DNA of 64,000 bases, from positions 2,046,001-2,110,000 of the forward strand of contig NC_008358.1 of assembly GCF_000013025.1 (NCBI RefSeq), read 5' to 3'. The notes under the pieces were generated by a model, which was not told the DNA's origin, made no database searches, and saw nothing but the letters and a program-made list of their open reading frames with translations. Source of the DNA: Hyphomonas neptunium ATCC 15444 (GTDB lineage Bacteria > Pseudomonadota > Alphaproteobacteria > Caulobacterales > Hyphomonadaceae). Made by a program: the position numbers and the translations under genes. Positions 11,058 to 20,422 of the stretch are shown here, in pieces (within the stretch, counting starts at the first letter, position 1; every line of letters starts with the position of its first letter).

Positions 11058-11187
11058 GATAGGTCTCCCTCATGTCCTGATGTTAATGGTCGAGTTAGCG
11101 GAACTTTAAGGGTGGCAGGCGCAAAAGGAAGGGGTGCCGCGACGTAGCTCCCGGCCCATTTTCACCGAGTTTCAGGCGCGTACCGGC

Positions 11188-12450
11188 ATGCTGGATTTTT
11201 CGTTTTACGATCCTCCCATCGAGGTGGCTGCATCCAGCCCCCGCCTCGAGATGATCGTATCGCGCCTCAAGGTGTCCGGCCTGCGCCCTTATACGGCTTC
11301 CGCCAGCATCGACTTCTCCGCGCCCGATCCGCTGATCGTGGACCGCGAATCCGTTTCGCCCGAAGCGCTGGAACGCCTCAGCCGCGCGGCGATGATCGGC
11401 GTGCCCCGCCAGATCGTTATCCTGAACACGCAAGGACTGCCCGTGCCGCGAATCGATGGCGCGATCCATCTGCGCCTCGATAAAGACCTCACCTCCCTGC
11501 GCAGCCGCCTGGCCGCGCTCGCCCGCCGCGCCTGCCGCCAGCGCGAGGCCGCCATCCGCCGCGCCACGGCGATCGAGCTGGGCGCCAAATTGCCCCCAGT
11601 CGATGTCGATGCCGTGCCCGCGCTGCTCTATCTTGGCGACGGCTCGCCCTTCTTCCTGTCGCTGCAGGGCGATCTGCGCCAGCGCGGCGTGGAGATTACG
11701 GCCGCCCTCTCCCGGCCCACCGCCCGCCAGCACATGACCAGCAAACGCTTTGCCGCCGCGCTGATCGATCTCAGCATGGCGCATGAAGATGCCAGCGGCA
11801 TGGGCCGTTGGATTTCAGAGGAAGACGGCCTCGCTGGGCTGCCCCTGATTGTTCTCAGCCGTCCGCAGGCAGACTTTACCGAGCGCGAACTTGCGCTGCT
11901 CAGCCACGCTACGGAAATCATCGACCCGGCCGCGGACGATGAAACCATCGTCACCGCGATAGAAACCCAATGCCGCCGCCTGCACGCCAGCGCGCCGATG
12001 ATGCCCCTGCCCGGCCTGTCCGCGCTGGCGGTAACCGATCTTGTTTCCGGCCTCTTCACACGCGGTTTCTTTGAGGCGCATCTGCCGCGCCAGATGGAAA
12101 TCGCCAGTGAGCAGGCCGAAGCGCTCTCCGTTCTCACGCTTCGTCTGGATGTCGAGTTTTCAAACTCCCGCCCCGCCCAGCACGCCGCAGGCGACATCAT
12201 CCGCAGCCAGATCCGCGACACAGACTGCGCCGCGCTCGTCCAGCCGGGCGTCTATGCGATCTCCCTGCCCGCCACGCCCTATCGCGGCGGCGTGCGCCTT
12301 GCCGAACGGATCAATGACGCCATGAGCCGGGCGGGCAACCATCCCGGCCTCAGCTGGCGCGTTACAGAGAAGCGCAGCTATCACACGCCACAGACATTCC
12401 TTGCCGCCTCCCTTATCGGACCATTCGTCCGGATACGGATTGCGGCTTAA
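11188..12450 (+). CDS. popA: PopA-like c-di-GMP effector with degenerate GGDEF domain
   Basis: About 420 residues. The C-terminal third aligns with a diguanylate cyclase domain (VTDLVSGLFTRGFFEAHL corresponds to the usual D-LTGL-NR-F start) but the GGDEF signature is replaced by QPGVY (residues 352-356). Exactly nine residues before it stands R343-D-T-D346, a perfectly placed RxxD inhibitory site. The N-terminal 250 residues look like two degenerate receiver domains. This is the architecture of Caulobacter PopA, a non-enzymatic c-di-GMP receptor that helps direct CtrA degradation. I chose the ATG at 11188. A GTG at 11134 has a Shine-Dalgarno only two bases away. It is convergent with mfd and stands alone. 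Confidence 0.75.
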   Translation: MLDFSFYDPPIEVAASSPRLEMIVSRLKVSGLRPYTASASIDFSAPDPLIVDRESVSPEALERLSRAAMIGVPRQIVILNTQGLPVPRIDGAIHLRLDKDLTSLRSRLAALARRACRQREAAIRRATAIELGAKLPPVDVDAVPALLYLGDGSPFFLSLQGDLRQRGVEITAALSRPTARQHMTSKRFAAALIDLSMAHEDASGMGRWISEEDGLAGLPLIVLSRPQADFTERELALLSHATEIIDPAADDETIVTAIETQCRRLHASAPMMPLPGLSALAVTDLVSGLFTRGFFEAHLPRQMEIASEQAEALSVLTLRLDVEFSNSRPAQHAAGDIIRSQIRDTDCAALVQPGVYAISLPATPYRGGVRLAERINDAMSRAGNHPGLSWRVTEKRSYHTPQTFLAASLIGPFVRIRIAA

Positions 12451-12460
12451 GGACCGGACC

Positions 12461-15400
12461 TCAATCCTCGCTCAGCAGGCCGCTTTTAATCGGCTTTGCC
12501 CATTTGTCTTCCGGCGCCGCCGCCTTGCGCGAGGGCATGCTGGCCACCGCGTCCGTGGAGGCGGGCGAGACAATGCCGCAGGCCGCTTCCAGCTCGCGCA
12601 GGAACGCCTTGGCGCCAGATAGCCGCCGCTCCGGCGTGCCGCCCAGCCCGGAATGCACCAGTTTCGAATCCGGGCGCAGCTTCATCTGGTTTGGCCGTGT
12701 GCGGACAATCTGCATGAGCTTCTGCGGGTCCATCACGGTATCACTGCGGAAGGTGAACAGCGCGCCCTTCTCGCCCGCGTCCAACTTGGCAATGCCCAGC
12801 GCCTTGCACGAAACCTTGATCGCCGTCACATCCAGCAACTGGCGCGTCGGCTCCGGCAGAGGGCCAAACCGGTCGATCAGCTCTGCCGCAAAGGCTTCGC
12901 GATCCTGCGCGGTGATGATGTCCGATAGGCGGCGATAGAGCGACAGCCGCACGTTGAGATCATCCACATAATCTTCCGGGATCAGAACGGCGACGCCGAG
13001 ATTGATCTGCGGCGACCAATCGTCGGCCACATCCGCGTCATCGCGCGCGCCGGCCTGAAGCGCCTTCACGGCATCTTCCAGCATCGACTGGTAGAGCTCC
13101 ACGCCAACCTCTTTGACCTGGCCCGATTGCTGATCGCCCAGCAGGTTACCTGCGCCGCGCATGTCGAGATCGTGGCTCGCAAGCTGGAAACCGGCACCGA
13201 GCGAGTCGAGCGACTGGAGCACTTTGAGGCGCTTTTCGGCGCTCTCGGTCACCACCTTGTCTTTCGGGGTCGTAAAGTAGGCATACGCACGAAGTTTCGA
13301 GCGGCCCACGCGCCCGCGCAGCTGGTAGAGCTGGGCGAGACCAAACATGTCGGCGCGGTGGATAATCAACGTGTTGGCACGTGGAATATCCAGCCCGCTT
13401 TCAACAATCGTTGTAGACAGCAGCACATCATATTTGCCCTCATAGAAGGCCGTCATGATGTCTTCCAATTCTCCTGCCGCCATCTGGCCATGGGCCACGA
13501 TGAAGGAGACTTCGGGCACATGCGTGCGCAGGAAGTTTTCCAGCTTGTCGAGATCAGTGATGCGCGGCGCGACGAAGAAAGCCTGACCGCCGCGATACTT
13601 CTCGCGCAGCAGGGCTTCGCGCAGCGTGACGGTGTCCTCCTCGGTGATGTAGGTGCGCACCGAGAGGCGGTCCACCGGCGGCGTCGCAATGATCGAGAGA
13701 TCGCGAATACCGGTGAGTGCCATTTGCAGCGTACGCGGAATAGGCGTGGCAGACAGCGTCAGGACGTGCACGTCCGATTTCAGCTCTTTCAGGCGCTCCT
13801 TGTGCTTCACGCCAAAACGCTGTTCTTCGTCCACGATCATCAGGCCGAGCCGTTTGAAATTCATGTCCTTGCTGAGCACGGCATGGGTGCCGACAACGAC
13901 ATCCACGCTGCCGCTGGCGAGGCCATCGCGCGTCTCCGCCGCCTCGCGGGCGCCGACAAAACGTGACAGGGCACGGACCTTCAGCGGCCAGCCGGCGAAG
14001 CGTTCCTCGAAGGTCTTGAAATGCTGCCGGGCGAGCAGCGTTGTCGGCGCAATCACCGCCACCTGCTTGCCGCTCATGGCGGCTACGAAGGCCGCGCGCA
14101 GGGCCACTTCGGTTTTGCCAAAGCCCACATCGCCGCAGACGAGACGGTCCATCGGCTTTCCGGACGAGAGATCGCCAAGCACATCTTCAATGGCCGAGAG
14201 CTGGTCGTCGGTTTCCTCATAGGGGAAGCGCGCGGCAAACTCTTCATAGAGGCCCTGCCCGCTCTGCACCGCTTCGGCGCGCTTGAGTTCGCGGGCTGCG
14301 GCGATCTGCATGAGCTCGGCTGCCATCTCAAGGATGCGCTTCTTGGCTTTCGCCTTGCGCGTCTGCCAGCCAGCCCCGCCGAGGCGATCGAGTTGGCTCT
14401 CGGACTCCTCCGAGCCATAGCGACTGATGAGGTCGATATTCTCTACAGGGATGAAAATCATGTCACCGCCGGCATATTCAAGCTGCAGGCAGTCATGGGG
14501 CGCGCCGGTCACTTCCAGCGTCTTGAGGCCGATATATTTGCCCACGCCATGGTCAATATGCACGACGAGATCGCCGGGCGTGAGCGAGGTGGCGTCGGTG
14601 ATGAAGCTCGCGGATTTGCGCTTGCGGCGCGGCGCGGCCAGGCGGTCGCCCAGCACGTCCGCTTCCGAAATCATCGCCACATCCGGAAGGTTGAAGCCTT
14701 CTTCCAACGGCACTTCGGCGACCGTGAAGTCAGTCTTCTTCGCTGCGTCGAGGGAATGCACCTGCGCCAGCGCGGTCAGGCCGTGATCGCTCAGCACGTT
14801 GATCAGACGGTCAGCCGACCCCGCCGACCAGGCGGCGAACACCACCGGCTTGCCGCTGGCATAGAGCGCGCGGGCGTGGGCGATCACGGTTTCGAAGATG
14901 TTCTCGTCCGTCCGCTGACGTTCAGGCGCAAAGTCCCGCCCCCGGCGCCCGCCCATGTCAAAGGCGTTGGGCGAAGGCTCACCCGGCGAGAAGCGCACGA
15001 CTGCGTTCGTCGCCAGCAGATCGTCGAGTTCCTCCAGGTCCAGATAGAGCCGGCCCGGCGGCAGCACGCGCGCCTTGCGGATGTCGCCGCCGCCTGCCTC
15101 AAGGCGCGCAGCGTAATAGTCGGCCGCCTGCGTAAGGCGTTCATGCGCCGCTTCGCTGGTCAGGTGGCTCAGCCCGAAAAGCGCGCCGGGTCCCACATAG
15201 TCAAACAGCGTGTCGACCTGTTTATGAAACAGCGGCAGCCAGGATTCCACGCCCTGCCGGCGGATCGAGGCGCGCGCAGCTTCATACATCTGGTCGCCCG
15301 AGGGCGGCCCGAAGGTTTCCAGAAACCGGTCGCGGAAGGCGGCCAGCACATTGTCATTGAAAAGGATCTCGCTGACGGGCGCGAAGGTGACGGCCTCGGC

Positions 15401-16021
15401 CTTGCCGGTGGAGCGCTGAGTTTCGGTATCGAAGGTGCGGATCGTCTCCAGCACGTCGCCGAAGAAGTCGAGCCGGAAAGGCTCAGCCGCCGTCGGCGGG
15501 AAAATGTCGATGATGCCCCCGCGCACCGCATACTCGCCCTGCTCGCGCACGGTGCCGGAGCGGACATAGCCGTTGAAGGCGAGATATTCGGTGAGGTCGT
15601 TCGCCTTCACCGTCTCTCCGGCGCGGATCGAGAGCGAGGCTTTCTTCAGCGTCTCGACCGGCGCCGAGCGCTGCACGAGGGCGCCCGCGGTCGTGATCAC
15701 CAGCAGCGGGCCTTGCGATTTCTCATAGCGCGAGATGCGGGCGAGGCCCGCGCAGCGCCGCGCGGCCACCGCAGGGGTCGGGCTGATCCGGTCATAGGGC
15801 AGTACGTCCCAGCCGGGCAGATCCACCTGCTCCAGCCGCGGCGCCGCAAACAGCGCCATCCGTCTTGCCGCCTGCGCGATCCGGTCATCCCGCGCCACAT
15901 AAACACCGATCCCGCCACGCTTCAGCAAAGCCTCGCAGAAGACGATCAGGTCGGCGCCAAACGGCGCCCCGGCAAAAGCGGTGGGGCCGCTCGAGGATGA
16001 AAGGACATCAGCGGGTGTCAT
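12461..16021 (-). CDS. mfd: Transcription-repair coupling factor
   Basis: Mfd removes RNA polymerase stalled at DNA lesions and recruits UvrA. The 1186-residue protein is full length. The N-terminal UvrB-like module is followed by the CarD-like RNA polymerase-interacting domain (LTPGDLVVHIDHGVGKYIGL, near 500), the RecG-like translocase motor with Walker A GDVGFGKTE, the DEEQRFGVKHKERLKEL box, SATPIPRTL and VGRSKLRAYAYF, and the C-terminal TRCF domain. It is on the minus strand with sdhE 33 bases upstream. Its 3' end meets popA with a gap of only ten bases and no visible terminator. Confidence 0.98.
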   Translation of the reverse strand: MTPADVLSSSSGPTAFAGAPFGADLIVFCEALLKRGGIGVYVARDDRIAQAARRMALFAAPRLEQVDLPGWDVLPYDRISPTPAVAARRCAGLARISRYEKSQGPLLVITTAGALVQRSAPVETLKKASLSIRAGETVKANDLTEYLAFNGYVRSGTVREQGEYAVRGGIIDIFPPTAAEPFRLDFFGDVLETIRTFDTETQRSTGKAEAVTFAPVSEILFNDNVLAAFRDRFLETFGPPSGDQMYEAARASIRRQGVESWLPLFHKQVDTLFDYVGPGALFGLSHLTSEAAHERLTQAADYYAARLEAGGGDIRKARVLPPGRLYLDLEELDDLLATNAVVRFSPGEPSPNAFDMGGRRGRDFAPERQRTDENIFETVIAHARALYASGKPVVFAAWSAGSADRLINVLSDHGLTALAQVHSLDAAKKTDFTVAEVPLEEGFNLPDVAMISEADVLGDRLAAPRRKRKSASFITDATSLTPGDLVVHIDHGVGKYIGLKTLEVTGAPHDCLQLEYAGGDMIFIPVENIDLISRYGSEESESQLDRLGGAGWQTRKAKAKKRILEMAAELMQIAAARELKRAEAVQSGQGLYEEFAARFPYEETDDQLSAIEDVLGDLSSGKPMDRLVCGDVGFGKTEVALRAAFVAAMSGKQVAVIAPTTLLARQHFKTFEERFAGWPLKVRALSRFVGAREAAETRDGLASGSVDVVVGTHAVLSKDMNFKRLGLMIVDEEQRFGVKHKERLKELKSDVHVLTLSATPIPRTLQMALTGIRDLSIIATPPVDRLSVRTYITEEDTVTLREALLREKYRGGQAFFVAPRITDLDKLENFLRTHVPEVSFIVAHGQMAAGELEDIMTAFYEGKYDVLLSTTIVESGLDIPRANTLIIHRADMFGLAQLYQLRGRVGRSKLRAYAYFTTPKDKVVTESAEKRLKVLQSLDSLGAGFQLASHDLDMRGAGNLLGDQQSGQVKEVGVELYQSMLEDAVKALQAGARDDADVADDWSPQINLGVAVLIPEDYVDDLNVRLSLYRRLSDIITAQDREAFAAELIDRFGPLPEPTRQLLDVTAIKVSCKALGIAKLDAGEKGALFTFRSDTVMDPQKLMQIVRTRPNQMKLRPDSKLVHSGLGGTPERRLSGAKAFLRELEAACGIVSPASTDAVASMPSRKAAAPEDKWAKPIKSGLLSED

Positions 16022-16054
16022 GGCAATCTCGTTCTGGGTGGCCAGCCGGTGCGG

Positions 16055-16318
16055 TCAGCCACCGCGAGGGGCGTAGCGGAAGCCGATCAGCTGGTCCAGC
16101 ACCGGGCCCTTGTGTTTGTCAGGCACAGGCTCCTGCCCCACAAGCCAGGCAAAGATTTCCCAGTCGGGCACGTCCAGCAGACGCTCAAACTCGTCGAGCC
16201 CATCCTGGCTCATCGATTCGAGCGACTGGTCGGCAAAGCTGCCCATCAGAAGGTCCAGCTCCCGGAAGCCCCGGCGCCAGGCGCGGAATTTAAGTTTGCT
16301 GCGGCGGGTATCGTCCAT
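16055..16318 (-). CDS. sdhE: Succinate dehydrogenase flavinylation factor (DUF339)
   Basis: This is a small (87 aa) SdhE/Sdh5-family protein, the assembly factor that promotes covalent FAD attachment to SdhA. The family motif RxGxxELD is seen as RRGFRELDLLMG, followed by a helical bundle ending WEIFAWLVGQEP. I chose the ATG at 16316-16318 because family members begin just before this motif. A longer frame up to 16432 would translate the intergenic TTGGAG repeats and has no homologous content I recognise. The placement between mfd and divergent recG is common in alphaproteobacteria. Confidence 0.88.
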   Translation of the reverse strand: MDDTRRSKLKFRAWRRGFRELDLLMGSFADQSLESMSQDGLDEFERLLDVPDWEIFAWLVGQEPVPDKHKGPVLDQLIGFRYAPRGG

Positions 16319-16348
16319 CAGAGCTCGGGTCCTTCTCGGGTCCGCCAG

Positions 16349-16418
16349 AAACTCCAACGCCGTTGGAGTTTTTTTGGAGTTTTTGCCGCCTCGTTGGAGG
16401 AACGGTTGGAGTTTTTTC
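16349..16418. repeat. TTGGAG repeat cluster and hairpin between sdhE and recG
   Basis: TTGGAG occurs four times (16363, 16374, 16394, 16406), three of them followed by runs of five to seven T. The first copy is half of a perfect ten-pair hairpin (16349-16358 with 16362-16371, loop GCC) followed on the plus strand by TTTT, which looks like an intrinsic terminator. As it lies between two divergent genes it could instead be an operator or an early attenuator. Confidence 0.6.
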
Positions 16419-16534
16419 GGGCCCTTATCCACGGGATTGGCCCGGCGCTATTCAACTAGGTTCGGCAGGCCCCGAAGGCAATTGAAACGCAGCAGATTGT
16501 TCCGCGCGCCCGCGCCGCCTAAACTCGCCCCACG

Positions 16535-18613
16535 ATGCGAGACGAGCGACTCTTTCCGCTGTTTGCCGGCCTTGAGACGCTTACCGGCGTCGGCCCCAAA
16601 ATGACGCCCCTGCTGCAGAAGCTGGTGGGCGGGACAACGGTATGGGACCTCGTGCTCCACCTGCCTGACCGCTGGCTGGACCGGCGCGTGCGGGCAAACT
16701 TTGACGAAACCGTGCCTGGTGAAGTCGTCACCGTGAAAGGCGAGGTGCACGCCTATCACCAGCCCTTCAATGACCGCTCCCCGCACCGCGTCCAACTTGT
16801 TGATTCTACGGGATTTCTGACGCTCTCCTATTTCCGCGCCGACCCGCGCTGGATGAAGTCCCAGTTTCCGATCGGGGCCACCCGCATCGTCTCGGGCCGG
16901 GTGGAGGAATATCGCGGCGAGCGCCAGATTACCCATCCCGACTTCGTGGTCGACCCTGCCAAGGGGGAAGCCCCTCCAGCCGTAGAGCCGATTTACAGCT
17001 TGAGTGCCGGCCTCACCAACCGCCGGGTCCATACCCTCGCCTTGCAGGCCTTGAGCCTCGTGCCCGATGATTTGCCGGAATGGGCAGATCCGCATCTTGT
17101 CGCCCAGAAAGGCTGGCCCGCTTTCAAGGAAGCGCTCAGCTGGCAGCATGATCCGAAGGTCTATGACGAAGACCGCTTCGCCCTGGCGCGGGAACGGCTC
17201 GCCTATGACGAAGCCCTCGCCCGCGAATCGGCTTTCGCCCTTGCCCAAGCCGCGCGGCGCCAGCGCCCGGCACCTATCATCAAGGCCCCGCCCAGCGCCG
17301 TGAACCGCCTGATCGACGCGTTGCCCTATCGCCCCACGGGCGCCCAGATGCGGGCGGCGGCCGACATCAGCTCGGACGTTGCGCGCGGCTATCCGATGCG
17401 CCGTTTGCTGCAAGGCGATGTGGGCGCGGGCAAGACACTGGTGGCCGCCTTTGCCGCGGTTGAGGCCGCCGCAGCGGGTTTTCAATCCGCTTTCATGGCG
17501 CCCACCGAAGTGCTGGCCCGCCAGCAATATGACACGCTCGACGCCTTGCTTTCGCCGCTTGGCTACACTGTGGCCGCACTCTCTGGCCGCGACCGGGGCA
17601 GCGCCCGCGAAGCCACGCTGATGGGCCTCGCCGACGGGTCGATCCAGATCGTGGCAGGCACGCACGCCCTCTTTCAGGAGGCGGTGAACTTCCGGAATCT
17701 GGGCCTCATCATCGTGGACGAGCAGCACCGGTTCGGCGTGTCAGACCGGATGAAGCTCGCAGGCAAATCAGAAAACCCGCACATGCTGGTGATGAGCGCC
17801 ACGCCCATTCCGCGCACGCTGGCGCAGGCGGTTCACGGCGATCTGGATGTGTCGATCCTCGACGAGAAACCGCCGGGCCGGAAACCGGTCGAAACCCGCG
17901 CCGTGCCCGATACGCGGCTGGAAGATGTGATCGAAGCCATCGGCCGCGCCTTGAAGCGCGGCGAGCGGGCGTTCTGGGTCTGCCCGCGCGTGGATATCGA
18001 GGACGACGATTCCTCAGCCGTCGTGCGCCATGCCGCCCTGGAAGAAGAGCTGCATGTGAAGGCGGGCCTGGTACATGGCCGCCTGAAAGCCTCCGAAAAG
18101 GACGCCGCGCTGGAAGACTTCCGCACCGGGCGCACACGCATCCTGGTTGCCACCACGGTCATCGAAGTTGGCGTCGATGTGCCTGAAGCCACCATCATGG
18201 TGATCGAACGCGCCGAAGGCTTCGGCCTGGCCCAGCTCCACCAGTTGCGCGGACGCGTGGGCCGGGGCGACAAGCCCTCCTTCTGCCTGCTGCTCTACCG
18301 CCCGCCTCTAGGGGACACGGCGCGGGAGCGGCTCGACACCTTGCGCCGCACCGAAGACGGTTTCGAGATCGCCGAAGCCGACTTCCGCCTGCGCGGCGCT
18401 GGCGACGTTCTGGGGGTTCGGCAAGCGGGCATGACCGACTACCGGATCATTGATCTGGCAAAACACGCCGCGCTTCTGGAAATCGCCCGCAAGGATGCCG
18501 AAGCCGTTCTGACAGGCGACCCGGACCGCAAGGGTGAGCGTTGGCAATCGCTGCGCATAGCGCGGGAACTGTTGACGCCGCGCGTGGTGCAGGGCGCCGA
18601 AACCGGCTCGTGA
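16535..18613 (+). CDS. recG: ATP-dependent DNA helicase RecG
   Basis: RecG remodels stalled replication forks and branch-migrates Holliday junctions. The 692-residue protein has the N-terminal wedge/OB domain (GEVVTVKGEVHAYHQ near 60), Walker A GDVGAGKTLVAAF, Walker B DEQHRFGV, motif III SATPIPRTL, motif VI region HQLRGRVGRG, and the RecG C-terminal region. The ATG at 16535 gives MRDERLFPLFAGLETLTGVGPK, a typical RecG start. It is convergent with the DUF502 gene, with a five-base gap. Confidence 0.98.
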   Translation: MRDERLFPLFAGLETLTGVGPKMTPLLQKLVGGTTVWDLVLHLPDRWLDRRVRANFDETVPGEVVTVKGEVHAYHQPFNDRSPHRVQLVDSTGFLTLSYFRADPRWMKSQFPIGATRIVSGRVEEYRGERQITHPDFVVDPAKGEAPPAVEPIYSLSAGLTNRRVHTLALQALSLVPDDLPEWADPHLVAQKGWPAFKEALSWQHDPKVYDEDRFALARERLAYDEALARESAFALAQAARRQRPAPIIKAPPSAVNRLIDALPYRPTGAQMRAAADISSDVARGYPMRRLLQGDVGAGKTLVAAFAAVEAAAAGFQSAFMAPTEVLARQQYDTLDALLSPLGYTVAALSGRDRGSAREATLMGLADGSIQIVAGTHALFQEAVNFRNLGLIIVDEQHRFGVSDRMKLAGKSENPHMLVMSATPIPRTLAQAVHGDLDVSILDEKPPGRKPVETRAVPDTRLEDVIEAIGRALKRGERAFWVCPRVDIEDDDSSAVVRHAALEEELHVKAGLVHGRLKASEKDAALEDFRTGRTRILVATTVIEVGVDVPEATIMVIERAEGFGLAQLHQLRGRVGRGDKPSFCLLLYRPPLGDTARERLDTLRRTEDGFEIAEADFRLRGAGDVLGVRQAGMTDYRIIDLAKHAALLEIARKDAEAVLTGDPDRKGERWQSLRIARELLTPRVVQGAETGS

Positions 18614-18618
18614 AGCCG

Positions 18619-19332
18619 CTATTTGGCGGGGTTCGAGTTCGGCGCAAGAGGCTGGCCGGGTAACGGATAGTCCGGAACCACAAGGCCACCAGAGAAGATG
18701 ATCTTCGCGCCTTCCTCAACGCTCATGTCCAGACGCACGATCTTGGCTTCGGCGACGTAGAGGAGGAATCCGGATGTCGGGTTGGGTGTCGTCGGCACAA
18801 AGATACCGATGAAATTCTCACCCAGCCTCTGGCGCATCTCGCCCTTGATCGGTCCTGCTACAAATCCGATGACCCAGCTTCCCTCGCGTGGATATTCAAC
18901 CATCGCGACTTCTTTGTACTGACCCGCCGTATTGTTCTGGAAAACATCGCGGATCTGCTTGAACACCGAGTAGACCGACCGCACGACGGGAACACGTGTC
19001 AGGACCCGGTCTGTCAGATCGACAAAGAATTTGCCGAGGAAATTTGTGGCAACCGCGCCTACCAGTGTCAGGAACAGGATCAGGATGATCAGTCCAAAGC
19101 CCGGCACGGCGTAATCGAGATAGGTTTCTGGCCGCAGACTCGGCGGCAGCAACGGCACAACGCGGCTGTCGATCAGGTTGATCAGGAATTCCAGAATCAC
19201 GAATGTCGCGACAATCGGCAAGGCGATCAGCATGCCGGCCACAAACCGCGCACGCAGCCAGGCCAGCAGTCCCTGCTTGGCGGGAGGCTGGACTTCTACG
19301 ATGCCATAATCCGGCTTTTCATTCTCTGACAT
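18619..19332 (-). CDS. DUF502 family membrane protein
   Basis: The 237-residue DUF502 protein has two clear membrane spans. The first lies at about 30-50 (FVAGMLIALPIVATFVILEF) and the second at about 75-95 (YAVPGFGLIILILFLTLVGAV). A soluble domain follows with the family-typical TRVPVVRSVYSVFKQIRDVF and PREGSWVIGFVAG segments. The function is unknown in the literature I know. It ends next to recG in convergent orientation and its divergent neighbour is the APH-like kinase. Confidence 0.85.
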   Translation of the reverse strand: MSENEKPDYGIVEVQPPAKQGLLAWLRARFVAGMLIALPIVATFVILEFLINLIDSRVVPLLPPSLRPETYLDYAVPGFGLIILILFLTLVGAVATNFLGKFFVDLTDRVLTRVPVVRSVYSVFKQIRDVFQNNTAGQYKEVAMVEYPREGSWVIGFVAGPIKGEMRQRLGENFIGIFVPTTPNPTSGFLLYVAEAKIVRLDMSVEEGAKIIFSGGLVVPDYPLPGQPLAPNSNPAK

Positions 19333-19411
19333 GAATCTGACCCTATGACGCTGCGGCCTTCCTCAGCGTTACCGCTTGGCGCGCACCTTCTTCCGCGTAA
19401 TTGTGGCGAAG

Positions 19412-20422
19412 ATGGGAACCGTAACCGATATAGAAAAGGCCCTCAGTGATTGGGCCACCGCGCATTATGGCGCAGGCGCCGCCGTTGCCGGCTTGCGGCG
19501 CCTTTCAGGCGGCGCAAGCCAGGAGACATGGGCGTTTGAAGTGGACGCAGGAGAGAAAAGCGAAGCGCTGATTCTCCGCCGCGCGCCGGGGGGTTTGGCC
19601 ACGCCCCGCGCGTCTGAAGCCGTCACCCTTGCCACTGAAGCCGCCCTTCTGGGCGCCACCGACAAGGCCGGTGTGCGAGTGCCAGGCGTGCGCTATGTCT
19701 CGGCGCCCGGAAGCACCCTGGGCGAAGCGTTCATCATGAAGCGGATCGAGGGGGAAACCCTTGGCCGCAAGATCCTGCGGGATGCCGAATACGAAACCGC
19801 GCGCGCCAGGCTGACGAAAGATTGTGGCGAAGCGCTCGCCGGCATCCATTCGGTGCCGCTCAAAGGGCTGCCCGACCTGCCCACGAGCCTCGGGCGCAAT
19901 CAGATCGACAAGTACGAGGCCGTTTACCGCGAGTTTGATCTGCCGCGCCCGGTCTTTGAACTCGCCTTTGCCTGGCTGAAGGAAAACGAGCCCGAGCCTG
20001 CCGAGCCGGTGCTGGTGCACGGCGATTTCCGGCTCGGCAACCTCATTGTGGACGAGAACGGCCTCGGCGCCGTGCTCGACTGGGAACTCGCCCATATCGG
20101 CGATCCGCGCGAAGACATCGCCTGGCTCTGCGTCAACTCCTGGCGTTTCGGGCAGACCGAGAATCGCGTTGGCGGCTTTGGCCAGCTCGACGAGTTGCTT
20201 GATGCCTACGCTGGCGCTGGCGGCGCCCGTTACCGCCCGGCCGACATCGACTGGTGGGAAATCATGGGCAGCCTGAAATGGGGCGTCATGTGCATGACCA
20301 TGTACGGCGCCTTCAAGACCGGCGCCGACCCAAGCGTCGAGCGTGCGGCCATCGGCCGGCGGGTGTCAGAAAACGAGATTGATCTCATCAACCTGTTCGA
20401 GGGACTTGGACGCCATGCATGA
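19412..20422 (+). CDS. APH-family phosphotransferase
   Basis: This 336-residue protein has the aminoglycoside phosphotransferase/choline kinase fold. It shows the phosphate-binding ETWAFEV, the Brenner motif LVHGDFRLGNLIVDENG (catalytic Asp and Asn), and the metal-binding Asp in AVLDWELAHIGDPREDIAWL. This branch is typically found beside acyl-CoA dehydrogenases (as in ACAD10/11 proteins, which act on 4-hydroxyacyl-CoA), so it is probably an acyl-CoA-linked kinase and not a resistance gene. No acyl-CoA dehydrogenase lies next to it. The start is the ATG at 19412; the frame continues 12 codons upstream to a TTG. It overlaps the next gene by eight bases. Confidence 0.85.
   Translation: MGTVTDIEKALSDWATAHYGAGAAVAGLRRLSGGASQETWAFEVDAGEKSEALILRRAPGGLATPRASEAVTLATEAALLGATDKAGVRVPGVRYVSAPGSTLGEAFIMKRIEGETLGRKILRDAEYETARARLTKDCGEALAGIHSVPLKGLPDLPTSLGRNQIDKYEAVYREFDLPRPVFELAFAWLKENEPEPAEPVLVHGDFRLGNLIVDENGLGAVLDWELAHIGDPREDIAWLCVNSWRFGQTENRVGGFGQLDELLDAYAGAGGARYRPADIDWWEIMGSLKWGVMCMTMYGAFKTGADPSVERAAIGRRVSENEIDLINLFEGLGRHA

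Noticed and set aside
14021-16000. Long open frame on the plus strand opposite mfd (about 659 codons)
   Set aside because: It is wholly antisense to the well-supported mfd gene, is Arg/His/Gly-rich without any domain, and is explained by GC-rich codon bias.
16448-17728. Minus-strand frame of about 426 codons opposite recG
   Set aside because: Antisense shadow of recG with no family motif.
19412-20422. Aminoglycoside resistance gene
   Set aside because: The sequence is of the acyl-CoA-linked APH branch and is followed by a DUF6285 partner, so it is not a drug resistance determinant.
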